Positions 1-10,713 of a DNA stretch of 64,000 bases are shown one piece after another; the stretch's first letter is position 1, and the number at the start of each line of letters is the position of its first letter. The notes beneath the pieces are model-generated. The model saw nothing but the letters and a program-made list of their open reading frames with translations. It searched no databases and was not told the DNA's origin. The translations under genes were made by a program, and so were the position numbers. This DNA comes from Crossaster papposus (Eukaryota; Echinodermata; Asteroidea; Velatida; Solasteridae). The stretch spans positions 98,731-162,730 of the forward strand of contig JBAIAA010001562.1 of assembly GCA_037893245.1 (NCBI GenBank). Direction: 5' to 3'.

Positions 1-834
1 GTAAAGGGAAAGAAGTGTGCATAAGAAATATGTAAAGGGAAAGAAGTGTGCATAAGAAATATGTAAAGGGAAAGAAGTGTGCATAAGAAATATGTAAAGG
101 GAAAGAAGTGTGCATAAGAAATATGTAAAGGGAAAGAAGTGTGCATAAGAAATATGTAAAGGGAAAGAAGTGTGCATAAGAAATATGTAAAGGGAAAGAA
201 GTGTGCATAAGAAATATGTAAAGGGAAAGAAGTGTGCATAAGAAATATGTAAAGGGAAAGAAGTGTGCATAAGAAATATGTAAAGGGAAAGAAGTGTGCA
301 TACGAAATATGTAAAGGGAAAGAAGTGTGCATAAGAAATATGTAAAGGGAAAGAAGTGTGCATAAGAAATATGTAAAGGGAAAGAAGTGTGCATAAGAAA
401 TATGTAAAGGGAAAGAAGTGTGCATAAGAAATATGTAAAGGGAAAGACGTGTGCATAGGAAATATGTAAAGGGAAAGAAGTGTGCATAAGAAATATGTAA
501 AGGGAAAGAAGTGTGCATAAGAAATATGTAAAGGGAAAGAAGTGTGCATAAGAAATATGTAAAGGGAAAAAAGTGTGCATAAGAAATATGTAAAGGGAAA
601 GAAGTGTGCATAAGAAATATGTAAAGGGAAAGAAGTGTGCATAAGAAATATGTAAGGGAAAGAAGTGTGCATAAGAAATATGTAAAGGGAAAGAAGTGTG
701 CATAATAAATATGTAAAGGGAAAGAAGTGTGCATAAGAAATATGTAAAGGGAAAGAAGTGTGCATAAGAAATATGTAAAGGGAAAGAAGGGTGCATAAGA
801 AATATGTAAAGGGATAGAAGTGTGCATAAGAAAT
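1..834. repeat. Left-edge monomer run, 27 copies
   Basis: There is no module in this stretch. Private variants are CATACG near 300, GACGTG with CATAGG near 447-458, AAAAAAG near 570, a one-base loss near 652, CATAATAAAT near 711, GAAGGGTGC near 789 and GGGATAG at 811. The GGGATAG monomer directly precedes the first module; the same change lies at the same distance (24 bp) before the module at 10678, so the two junctions probably share descent. The array runs off the left edge. Confidence 0.9.
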
Positions 835-870
835 AAACACATGATGTGGGAACAAGCCCTCGAGTTAAAT
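835..870. repeat. 36-bp module, type A (copy 1)
   Basis: First copy of the interspersed 36-bp module. It interrupts a monomer after GAAAT and ends in AAAT, so a 4-bp AAAT direct repeat brackets 32 bp of new sequence. It contains the dyad CACATGATGTG, then GAACAAGCCC, then the XhoI palindrome CTCGAG. About 68 monomers follow before the next module, including one odd unit near 2233 (AAATGAGGAAAAGG, +1 base). Confidence 0.95.
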
Positions 871-2979
871 ATGTAAAGGGAAAGAAGTGTGCATAAGAAA
901 TATGTAAAGGGAAAGAAGTGTGCATAAGAAATATGTAAAGGGAAAGAAGTGTGCATAAGAAATATGTAAAGGGAAAGAAGTGTGCATAAGAAATATGTAA
1001 AGGGAAAGAAGTGTGCATAAGAAATATGTAAAGGGAAAGAAGTGTGCATAAGAAATATGTAAAGGGAAAGAAGTGTGCATAAGAAATATGTAAAGGGAAA
1101 GAAGTGTGCATAAGAAATATGTAAAAGGAAAGAAGTGTGCATAAGAAATATGTAAAGGGAAAGAAGTGTGCATAATAAATATGTAAAGGGAAAGAAGTGT
1201 GCATAAGAAATATGTAAAGGGAAAGAAGTGTGCATAAGAAATATGTAAAGGGAAAGAAGTGTGCATAAGAAATATGTAAAGGGAAAGAAGTGTGCACAAG
1301 AAATATGTAAAGGGAAAGAAGTGTGCATAAGAAATATGTAAAGGGAAAGAAGTGTGCATAAGAAATATGTAAAGGGAAAGAAGTGTGCATAAGAAATATG
1401 TAAAGGGAAAGAAGTGTGCATAAGAAATATGTAAAGGGAAAGAAGTGTGCATAAGAAATATGTAAAGGGAAAGAAGTGTGCATAAGAAATATGTAAAGGG
1501 AAAGAAGTGTGCATAAGAAATATGTAAAGGGAAAGAAGTGTGCATAAGAAATATGTAAAGGGAAAGAAGTGTGCATAAGAAATATGTAAAGGGAAAGAAG
1601 TGTGCATAAGAAATATGTAAAGGGAAAGAAGTGTGCATAAGAAATATGTAAAGAGAAAGAAGTGTGCATAAGAAATATGTAAAGGGAAAGAAGTGTGCAT
1701 AAGAAATATGTAAAGGGAAAGAAGTGTGCATAAGAAATATGTAAAGGGAAAGAAGTGTGCATAAGAAATATGTAAAGGGAAAGAAGTGTGCATAAGAAAT
1801 ATGTAAAGGGAAAGAAGTGTGCATAAGAAATATGTAAATGGAAAGAAGTGTGCATAAGAAATATGTAAAGGGAAAGAAGTGTGCATAAGAAATATGTAAA
1901 GGGAAAGAAGTGTGCATAAGAAATATGTAAAGGGAAAGAAGTGTGCATAAGAAATATGTAAAGGGAAAGAAGTGTGCATAAGAAATATGTAAAGGGAAAG
2001 AAGTGTGCATAAGAAATATGTAAAGGGAAAGAAGTGTGCATAAGAAATATGTAAAGGGAAAGAAGTGTGCATAAGAAATATGTAAAGGGAAAGAAGTGTG
2101 CATAAGAAATATGTAAAGGGAAAGAAGTGTGCATAAGAAATATGTAAAGGGAAAGAAGTGTGCATAAGAAATATGTAAAGGGAAAGAAGTGTGCATAAGA
2201 AATATGTAAAGGGAAAGAAGTGTGCATAAGAAATGAGGAAAAGGGAAAGAAGTGTGCATAAGAAATATGTAAAGGGAAAGAAGTGTGCATAAGAAATATG
2301 TAAAGGGAAAGAAGTGTGCATAAGAAATATGTAAAGGGAAAGAAGTGTGCATAAGAAATATGTAAAGGGAAAGAAGTGTGCATAAGAAATATGTAAAGGG
2401 AAAGAAGTGTGCATAAGAAATATGTAAAGGGAAAGAAGTGTGCATAAGAAATATGTAAAGGGAAAGAAGTGTGCATAAGAAATATGTAAAGGGAAAGAAG
2501 TGTGCATAAGAAATATGTAAATGGAAAGAAGTGTGCATAAGAAATATGTAAAGGGAAAGAAGTGTGCATAAGAAATATGTAAAGGGAAAGAAGTGTGCAT
2601 AAGAAATATGTAAAGGGAAAGAAGTGTGCACAAGAAATATGTAAAGGGAAAGAAGTGTGCATAAGAAATATGTAAAGGGAAAGAAGTGTGCATAAGAAAT
2701 ATGTAAAGGGAAAGAAGTGTGCATAAGAAATATGTAAAGGGAAAGAAGTGTGCATAAGAAATATGTAAAGGGAAAGAATTGTGCATAAGAAATATGTAAA
2801 GGGAAAGAAGTGTGCATAAGAAATATGTAAAGGGAAAGAAGTGTGCATAAGAAATATGTAAAGGGAAAGAAGTGTGCATAAGAAATATGTAAAGGGAAAG
2901 AAGTGTGCATAAGAAATATGTAAAGGGAAAGAAGTGTGCATAAGAAATATGTAAAGGGAAAGAAGTGTGCATAAGAAAT

Positions 2980-3015
2980 AAACACATGATGTGGGAACAA
3001 GCCCTCGAGTTAAAT
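2980..3015. repeat. 36-bp module, type A (copy 2)
   Basis: Intact module with CTCGAG. It is followed by 67 monomers, one shortened by a base near 4565 (GAAATAATAAAG). The CATCAG variant at 3626-3631 in this run is one of the few changes that puts a stop into a minus-strand frame. Confidence 0.95.
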
Positions 3016-5091
3016 ATGTAAAGGGAAAGAAGTGTGCATAAGAAATATGTAAAGGGAAAGAAGTGTGCATAAGAAATATGTAAAGGGAAAGAAGTGTGCA
3101 TAAGAAATATGTAAAGGGAAATAAGTGTGCATAAGAAATATGTAAAGGGAAAGAAGTGTGCATAAGAAATATGTAAAGGGAAAGAAGTGTGCATAAGAAA
3201 TATGTAAAGGGAAAGAAGTGTGCATAAGAAATATGTAAAGGGAAAGAAGTGTGCATAAGAAATATGTAAAAGGAAAGAAGTGTGCATAAGAAATATGTAA
3301 AGGGAAAGAAGTGTGCATAAGAAATATGTAAAGGGAAAGAAGTGTGCATAAGAAATATGTAAAGGGAAAGAAGTGTGCATAAGAAATATGTAAAGGGAAA
3401 GAAGTGTGCATACGAAATATGTAAAGGGAAAGAAGTGTGCATAAGAAATATGTAAAGGGAAAGAAGTGTGCATAATAAATATGTAAAGGGAAAGAAGTGT
3501 GCATAATAAATATGTAAAGGGAAAGAAGTGTGCATAAGAAATATGTAAAGGGAAAGAAGTGTGCATAAGAAATATGTAAAGGGAAAGAAGTGTGCATAAG
3601 AAATATGTAAAGGGAAAGAAGTGTGCATCAGAAATATGTAAAGGGAAAGAAGTGTGCATAAGAAATATGTAAAGGGAAAGAAGTGTGCATAAGAAATATG
3701 TAAAGGGAAAGAAGTGTGCATAAGAAATATGTAAAGGGAAATAAGTGTGCATAAGAAATATGTAAAGGGAAAGAAGTGTGCATAAGAAATATGTAAAGGG
3801 AAAGAAGTGTGCATAAGAAATATGTAAAGGGAAATAAGTGTGCATAAGAAATATGTAAAGGGAAAGAAGTGTGCATAAGAAATATGTAAAGGGAAAGAAG
3901 TGTGCATAAGAAATATGTAAAGGGAAAGAAGTGTGCATAAGAAATATGTAAAGGGAAAGAAGTGTGCATAAGAAATATGTAAAGGGAAAGAAGTGTGCAT
4001 AAGAAATATGTAATGGGAAAGAAGTGTGCATAAGAAATATGTAAAGGGAAAGAAGTGTGCATAAGAAATATGTAAAGGGAAAGAAGTGTGCATAAGAAAT
4101 ATGTAAAGGGAAAGAAGTGTGCATAAGAAATATGTAAAGGGAAAGAAGTGTGCATAAGAAATATGTAAAGGGAAAGAAGTGTGCATAAGAAATATGTAAA
4201 GGGAAAGAAGTGTGCATAAGAAATATGTGAAGGGAAAGAAGTGTGCATAAGAAATATGTAAAGGGAAAGAAGTGTGCATAAGAAATATGTAAAGGGAAAG
4301 AAGTGTGCATAAGAAATATGTAAAGGGAAAGAAGTGTGCATAAGAAATATGTAAAGGGAAAGAAGTGTGCATAAGAAATATGTAAAGGGAAAGAAGTGTG
4401 CATAAAAAATATGTAAAGGGAAAGAAGTGTGCATAAGAAATATGTAAAGGGAAAGAAGTGTGCATAAGAAATATGTAAAGGGAAAGAAGTGTGCATAAGA
4501 AATATGTAAAGGGAAAGAAGTGTGCATAAGAAATATGTAAAGGGAAAGAAGTGTGCATAAGAAATAATAAAGGGAAAGAAGTGTGCATAAGAAATATGTA
4601 AAGGGAAAGAAGTGTGCATAAGAAATATGTAAAGGGAAAGAAGTGTGCATAAGAAATATGTAAAGGAAAAGAAGTGTGCATAATAAATATGTAAAGGGAA
4701 AGAAGTGTGCATAATAAATATGTAAAGGGAAAGAAGTGTGCATAAGAAATATGTAAAGGGAAAGAAGTGTGCATAAGAAATATGTAAAGGGAAAGAAGTG
4801 TGCATAAGAAATATGTAAAGGGAAAGAAGTGTGCATAAGAAATATGTAAAGGGAAAGAAGTGTGCATAAGAAATATGTAAAGGGAAAGAAGTGTGCATAA
4901 TACATATGTAAAGGGAAAGAAGTGTGCATAAGAAATATGTAAAGGGAAAGAAGTGTGCATACGAAATATGTAAAGGGAAAGAAGTGTGCATAAGAAATAT
5001 GTAAAGGGAAAGAAGTGTGCATAAGAAATATGTAAAGGGAAAGAAGTGTGCATAAGAAATATGTAAAGGGAAAGAAGTGTGCATAAGAAAT

Positions 5092-5127
5092 AAACACATG
5101 ATGTGGGAACAAGCCCTCGAGTTAAAT
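5092..5127. repeat. 36-bp module, type A, GCG-followed (copy 3)
   Basis: Intact module. The next three monomers carry an ordered set of markers: AAAGCGAAAG, then GTGTACAT, then GGGAACG. The same trio follows the modules at 6125 and 6910, and the first marker follows the module at 8561. Exactly 10 monomers separate it from the next module (346 bp start to start). Confidence 0.95.
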
Positions 5128-5437
5128 ATGTAAAGCGAAAGAAGTGTGCATAAGAAATATGTAAAGGGAAAGAAGTGTACATAAGAAATATGTAAAGGGA
5201 ACGAAGTGTGCATAAGAAATATGTAAAGGGAAAGAAGTGTGCATAAGAAATATGTAAAGGGAAAGAAGTGTGCATAAGAAATATGTAAAGGGAAAGAAGT
5301 GTGCATAAGAAATATGTAAAGGGAAAGAAGTGTGCATAAGAAATATGTAAAGGGAAAGAAGTGTGCATAAGAAATATGTAAAGGGAAAGAAGTGTGCATA
5401 AGAAATATGTAAAGGGAAAGAAGTGTGCATAAGAAAT

Positions 5438-5473
5438 AAACACATGATGTGGGAACAAGCCCTCGAGTTAAAT
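5438..5473. repeat. 36-bp module, type A (copy 4)
   Basis: Intact module followed by 21 monomers. Those include GGAAAAG, two CATAATAAAT units, a CATAATACATATG unit and a CATACG unit, in the same order as in the stretch before the module at 5092. This marks a 1033-bp duplication. Confidence 0.95.
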
Positions 5474-6124
5474 ATGTAAAGGGAAAGAAGTGTGCATAAG
5501 AAATATGTAAAGGGAAAGAAGTGTGCATAAGAAATATGTAAAGGGAAAGAAGTGTGCATAAGAAATATGTAAAGGGAAAGAAGTGTGCATAAGAAATATG
5601 TAAAGGGAAAGAAGTGTGCATAAGAAATATGTAAAGGGAAAGAAGTGTGCATAAGAAATATGTAAAGGGAAAGAAGTGTGCATAAGAAATATGTAAAGGA
5701 AAAGAAGTGTGCATAATAAATATGTAAAGGGAAAGAAGTGTGCATAATAAATATGTAAAGGGAAAGAAGTGTGCATAAGAAATATGTAAAGGGAAAGAAG
5801 TGTGCATAAGAAATATGTAAAGGGAAAGAAGTGTGCATAAGAAATATGTAAAGGGAAAGAAGTGTGCATAAGAAATATGTAAAGGGAAAGAAGTGTGCAT
5901 AAGAAATATGTAAAGGGAAAGAAGTGTGCATAATACATATGTAAAGGGAAAGAAGTGTGCATAAGAAATATGTAAAGGGAAAGAAGTGTGCATACGAAAT
6001 ATGTAAAGGGAAAGAAGTGTGCATAAGAAATATGTAAAGGGAAAGAAGTGTGCATAAGAAATATGTAAAGGGAAAGAAGTGTGCATAAGAAATATGTAAA
6101 GGGAAAGAAGTGTGCATAAGAAAT

Positions 6125-6160
6125 AAACACATGATGTGGGAACAAGCCCTCGAGTTAAAT
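6125..6160. repeat. 36-bp module, type A, GCG-followed (copy 5)
   Basis: Second member of the set followed by the GCG, GTACAT and AACG markers. Ten monomers separate it from the next module, as at 5092. Confidence 0.95.
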
Positions 6161-6470
6161 ATGTAAAGCGAAAGAAGTGTGCATAAGAAATATGTAAAGG
6201 GAAAGAAGTGTACATAAGAAATATGTAAAGGGAACGAAGTGTGCATAAGAAATATGTAAAGGGAAAGAAGTGTGCATAAGAAATATGTAAAGGGAAAGAA
6301 GTGTGCATAAGAAATATGTAAAGGGAAAGAAGTGTGCATAAGAAATATGTAAAGGGAAAGAAGTGTGCATAAGAAATATGTAAAGGGAAAGAAGTGTGCA
6401 TAAGAAATATGTAAAGGGAAAGAAGTGTGCATAAGAAATATGTAAAGGGAAAGAAGTGTGCATAAGAAAT

Positions 6471-6506
6471 AAACACATGATGTGGGAACAAGCCCTCGAG
6501 TTAAAT
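6471..6506. repeat. 36-bp module, type A (copy 6)
   Basis: Intact module followed by 13 monomers. These carry ATATAAAG near 6662 and a G to C change (ATCTAAAG) at 6726. Both recur 785 bp further on. Confidence 0.95.
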
Positions 6507-6909
6507 ATGTAAAGGGAAAGAAGTGTGCATAAGAAATATGTAAAGGGAAAGAAGTGTGCATAAGAAATATGTAAAGGGAAAGAAGTGTGCATAAGAAATA
6601 TGTAAAGGGAAAGAAGTGTGCATAAGAAATATGTAAAGGGAAAGAAGTGTGCATAAGAAATATATAAAGGGAAAGAAGTGTGCATAAGAAATATGTAAAG
6701 GGAAAGAAGTGTGCATAAGAAATATCTAAAGGGAAAGAAGTGTGCATAAGAAATATGTAAAGGGAAAGAAGTGTGCATACGAAATATGTAAAGGGAAAGA
6801 AGTGTGCATAAGAAATATGTAAAGGGAAAGAAGTGTGCATAAGAAATATGTAAAGGGAAAGAAGTGTGCATAAGAAATATGTAAAGGGAAAGAAGTGTGC
6901 ATAAGAAAT

Positions 6910-6945
6910 AAACACATGATGTGGGAACAAGCCCTCGAGTTAAAT
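6910..6945. repeat. 36-bp module, type A, GCG-followed (copy 7)
   Basis: Third member of the set followed by GCG, GTACAT and AACG. Ten monomers to the next module. Confidence 0.95.
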
Positions 6946-7255
6946 ATGTAAAGCGAAAGAAGTGTGCATAAGAAATATGTAAAGGGAAAGAAGTGTACAT
7001 AAGAAATATGTAAAGGGAACGAAGTGTGCATAAGAAATATGTAAAGGGAAAGAAGTGTGCATAAGAAATATGTAAAGGGAAAGAAGTGTGCATAAGAAAT
7101 ATGTAAAGGGAAAGAAGTGTGCATAAGAAATATGTAAAGGGAAAGAAGTGTGCATAAGAAATATGTAAAGGGAAAGAAGTGTGCATAAGAAATATGTAAA
7201 GGGAAAGAAGTGTGCATAAGAAATATGTAAAGGGAAAGAAGTGTGCATAAGAAAT

Positions 7256-7291
7256 AAACACATGATGTGGGAACAAGCCCTCGAGTTAAAT
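7256..7291. repeat. 36-bp module, type A (copy 8)
   Basis: Intact module followed by 41 monomers. Two of these have lost one base: GAAATAATAAAG near 7602 and AGAAAATG near 7938. The stretch is variant-rich and includes GGAAAAG, CATAGG and GGGAAATAAG units. Confidence 0.95.
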
Positions 7292-8560
7292 ATGTAAAGG
7301 GAAAGAAGTGTGCATAAGAAATATGTAAAGGGAAAGAAGTGTGCATAAGAAATATGTAAAGGGAAAGAAGTGTGCATAAGAAATATGTAAAGGGAAAGAA
7401 GTGTGCATAAGAAATATGTAAAGGGAAAGAAGTGTGCATAAGAAATATATAAAGGGAAAGAAGTGTGCATAAGAAATATGTAAAGGGAAAGAAGTGTGCA
7501 TAAGAAATATCTAAAGGGAAAGAAGTGTGCATAAGAAATATGTAAAGGGAAAGAAGTGTGCATAAGAAATATGTAAAGGGAAAGAAGTGTGCATACGAAA
7601 TAATAAAGGGAAAGAAGTGTGCATAAGAAATATGTAAAGGGAAAGAAGTGTGCATAAGAAATATGTAAAGGGAAAGAAGTGTGCATAAGAAATATGTAAA
7701 GGAAAAGAAGTGTGCATAAGAAATATGTAAAGGGAAAGAAGTGTGCATAAGAAATATGTAAAGGGAAAGAAGTGTGCATAAGAAATATGTAAAGGGAAAG
7801 AAGTGTGCATAAGAAATATGTAAAGGGAAATAAGTGTGCATAAGAAATATGTAAAGGGTAAGAAGTGTGCATAAGAAATATGTAAAGGGAAAGAAGTGTG
7901 CATAGGAAATATGTAAAGGGAAAGAAGTGTGCATAAGAAAATGTAAAGGGAAAGAAGTGTGCATAAGAAATATGTAAAGGGAAAGAAGTGTGCATAAGAA
8001 ATATGTAAAGGGAAAGAAGTGTGCATAAGAAATATGTAAAGGGAAAGAAGTGTGCATAAGAAATATGTAAAGGGAAAGAAGTGTGCATAAGAAATATGTA
8101 AAGGGAAAGAAGTGTGCATAAGAAATATGTAAAGGAAAAGAAGTGTGCATAAGAAATATGTAAAGGGAAAGAAGTGTGCATAAGAAATATGTAAAGGGAA
8201 AGAAGTGTGCATAAGAAATATGTAAAGGGAAAGAAGTGTGCATAAGAAATATGTAAAGGGAAAGAAGTGTGCATAAGAAATATGTAAAGGGAAAGAAGTG
8301 TGCATAAGAAATATGTAAAGGGAAAGAAGTGTGCATAAGAAATATGTGAAGGGAAAGAAGTGTGCATAAGAAATATGTAAAGGGAAAGAAGTGTGCATAA
8401 GAAATATGTAAAGGGAAAGAAGTGTGCATAAAAAATATGTAAAGGGAAAGAAGTGTGCATAAGAAATATGTAAAGGGAAAGGAGTGTGCATAAGAAATAT
8501 GTAAAGGGAAAGAAGTGTGCATAAGAAATATGTAAAGGGAAAGAAGTGTGCATAAGAAAT

Positions 8561-8596
8561 AAACACATGATGTGGGAACAAGCCCTCGAGTTAAAT
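8561..8596. repeat. 36-bp module, type A, GCG-followed (copy 9)
   Basis: Followed by AAAGCGAAAG but not by the other two markers. Only three monomers separate it from the next module (129 bp start to start), one with AGAATTATG and one with ATGCAAAG. Confidence 0.95.
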
Positions 8597-8689
8597 ATGT
8601 AAAGCGAAAGAAGTGTGCATAAGAATTATGTAAAGGGAAAGAAGTGTGCATAAGAAATATGCAAAGGGAAAGAAGTGTGCATAAGAAAT

Positions 8690-8725
8690 AAACACATGGT
8701 GTGGGAACAAGCCCTCGAGTTAAAT
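8690..8725. repeat. 36-bp module, type A with a broken dyad (copy 10)
   Basis: Carries CACATGGTGTG in place of CACATGATGTG. It is the only copy of the 50 with this change in the dyad. CTCGAG is intact. About 63 monomers follow, one short by a base near 9038. Confidence 0.95.
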
Positions 8726-10677
8726 ATGTAAAGGGAAAGAAGTGTGCATAAGAAATATGTAAAGGGAAAGAAGTGTGCATAAGAAATATGTAAAGGGAAA
8801 GAAGTGTGCATAAGAAATATGTAAAGGGAAAGAAGTGTGCATAAGAAATATGTAAAGGGAAAGAAGTGTGCATAAGAAATATGTAAAGGGAAAGAAGTGT
8901 GCATAAGAAATATGTAAAGGGAAAGAAGTGTGCATAAGAAATATGTAAAGGGAAAGAAGTGTGCATAAGAAATATGTAAAGGGAAAGAAGTGTGCATAAG
9001 AAATATGTAAAGGGAAAGAAGTGTGCATAAGAAATAATAAAGGGAAAGAAGTGTGCATAAGAAATATGTAAAGGGAAAGAAGTGTGCATAAGAAATATGT
9101 AAAGGGAAAGAAGTGTGCATAAGAAATATGTAAAGGGAAAGAAGTGTGCATAAGAAATATGTAAAGGGAAAGAAGTGTGCATAAGAAATATGTAAAGGGA
9201 AAGAAGTGTGCATAAGAAATATGTAAAGGGAAAGAAGTGTGCATAAGAAATACGTAAAGGGAAAGAAGTGTGCATAAGAAATATGTAAAGGGAAAGAAGT
9301 GTGCATAAGAAATATGTAAAGGGAAAGAAGTGTGCATAAGAAATATGCAAAGGGAAAGAAGTGTGCATAAGAAATATGTAAAGGGAAAGAAGTGTGCATA
9401 CGAAATATGTAAAGGGAAAGAAGTGTGCATAAGAAATATGTAAAGGGAAAGAAGTGTGCATAAGAAATATGTAAAGGGAAAGAAGTGTGCATAAGAAATA
9501 TGTAAAGGGAAAGAAGTGTGCATAAGAAATATGTAAAGGGAAAGAAGTGTGCATAAGAAATATGTAAAGGGAAAGAAGTGTGCATAAGAAATATGTAAAG
9601 GGAAAGAAGTGTGCATAAGAAATATGTAAAGGGAAAGAAGTGTGCATAAGAAATATGTAAAGGGAAAGAAGTGTGCATAAGAAATATGTAAAGGGAAAGA
9701 AGTGTGCATAAGAAATATGTAAAGGGAAAGAAGTGTGCATAAGAAATATGTAAAGGGAAAGAAGTGTGCATAAGAAATATGTAAAGGGAAAGAAGTGTGC
9801 ATAAGAAATATGTAAAGGGAAAGAAGTGTGCATAAGAAATATGTAAAGGGAAAGAAGTGTGCATAAGAAATATGTAAAGGGAAAGAAGTGTGCATAAGAA
9901 ATATGTAAAGGGAAAGAAGTGTGCATAAGAAATATGTAAAGGGAAAGAAGTGTGCATAAGAAATATGTAAAGGGAAAGAAGTGTGCATAAGAAATATGTA
10001 AAGGGAAAGAAGTGTGCATAAGAAATATGTAAAGGGAAAGAAGTGTGCATAAGAAATATGTAAAGGGAAAGAAGTGTGCATAAGAAATATGTAAAGGGAA
10101 AGAAGTGTGCATAAGAAATATGTAAAGGGAAAGAAGTGTGCATAAGAAATATGTAAAGGGAAAGAAGTGTGCATAAGAAATATGTAAAGGGAAAGAAGTT
10201 TGCATAAGAAATATGTAAAGGGAAAGAAGTGTGCATAAGAAATATGTAAAGGGAAAGAAGTGTGCATAAGAAATATGTAAAGGGAAAGAAGTGTGCATAA
10301 GAAATATGTAAAGGGAAAGAAGTGTGCATAAGAAATATGTAAAGGGAAAGAAGTGTGCATAAGAAATATGTAAAGGGAAAGAAGTGTGCATAAGAAATAA
10401 GTAAAGGGAAAGAAGTGTGCATAAGAAATATGTAAAGGGAAAGAAGTGTGCATAAGAAATATGTAAAGGGAAAGAAGTGTGCATAAGAAATATGTAAAGG
10501 GAAAGAAGTGTGCATAAGAAATATGTAAAGGGAAAGAAGTGTGCATAAGAAATATGTAAAGGGAAAGAAGTGTGCATAAGAAATATGTAAATGGAAAGAA
10601 GTGTGCATAAGAAATATGTAAAGGGAAAGAAGTGTGCATAAGAAATATGTAAAGGGATAGAAGTGTGCATAAGAAAT

Positions 10678-10713
10678 AAACACATGATGTGGGAACAAGC
10701 CCTCGAGTTAAAT
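10678..10713. repeat. 36-bp module, type A (copy 11)
   Basis: Intact module preceded by a GGGATAG monomer, as at 835. It opens the longest homogeneous run of the window, with 147 monomers to the next module. Confidence 0.95.

Noticed and set aside
835..870. Module as a small mobile element or MITE
   Set aside because: 36 bp is too short, there are no terminal inverted repeats, and all copies are at one monomer phase with shared flanking variants, so spread by array turnover explains them better than transposition.
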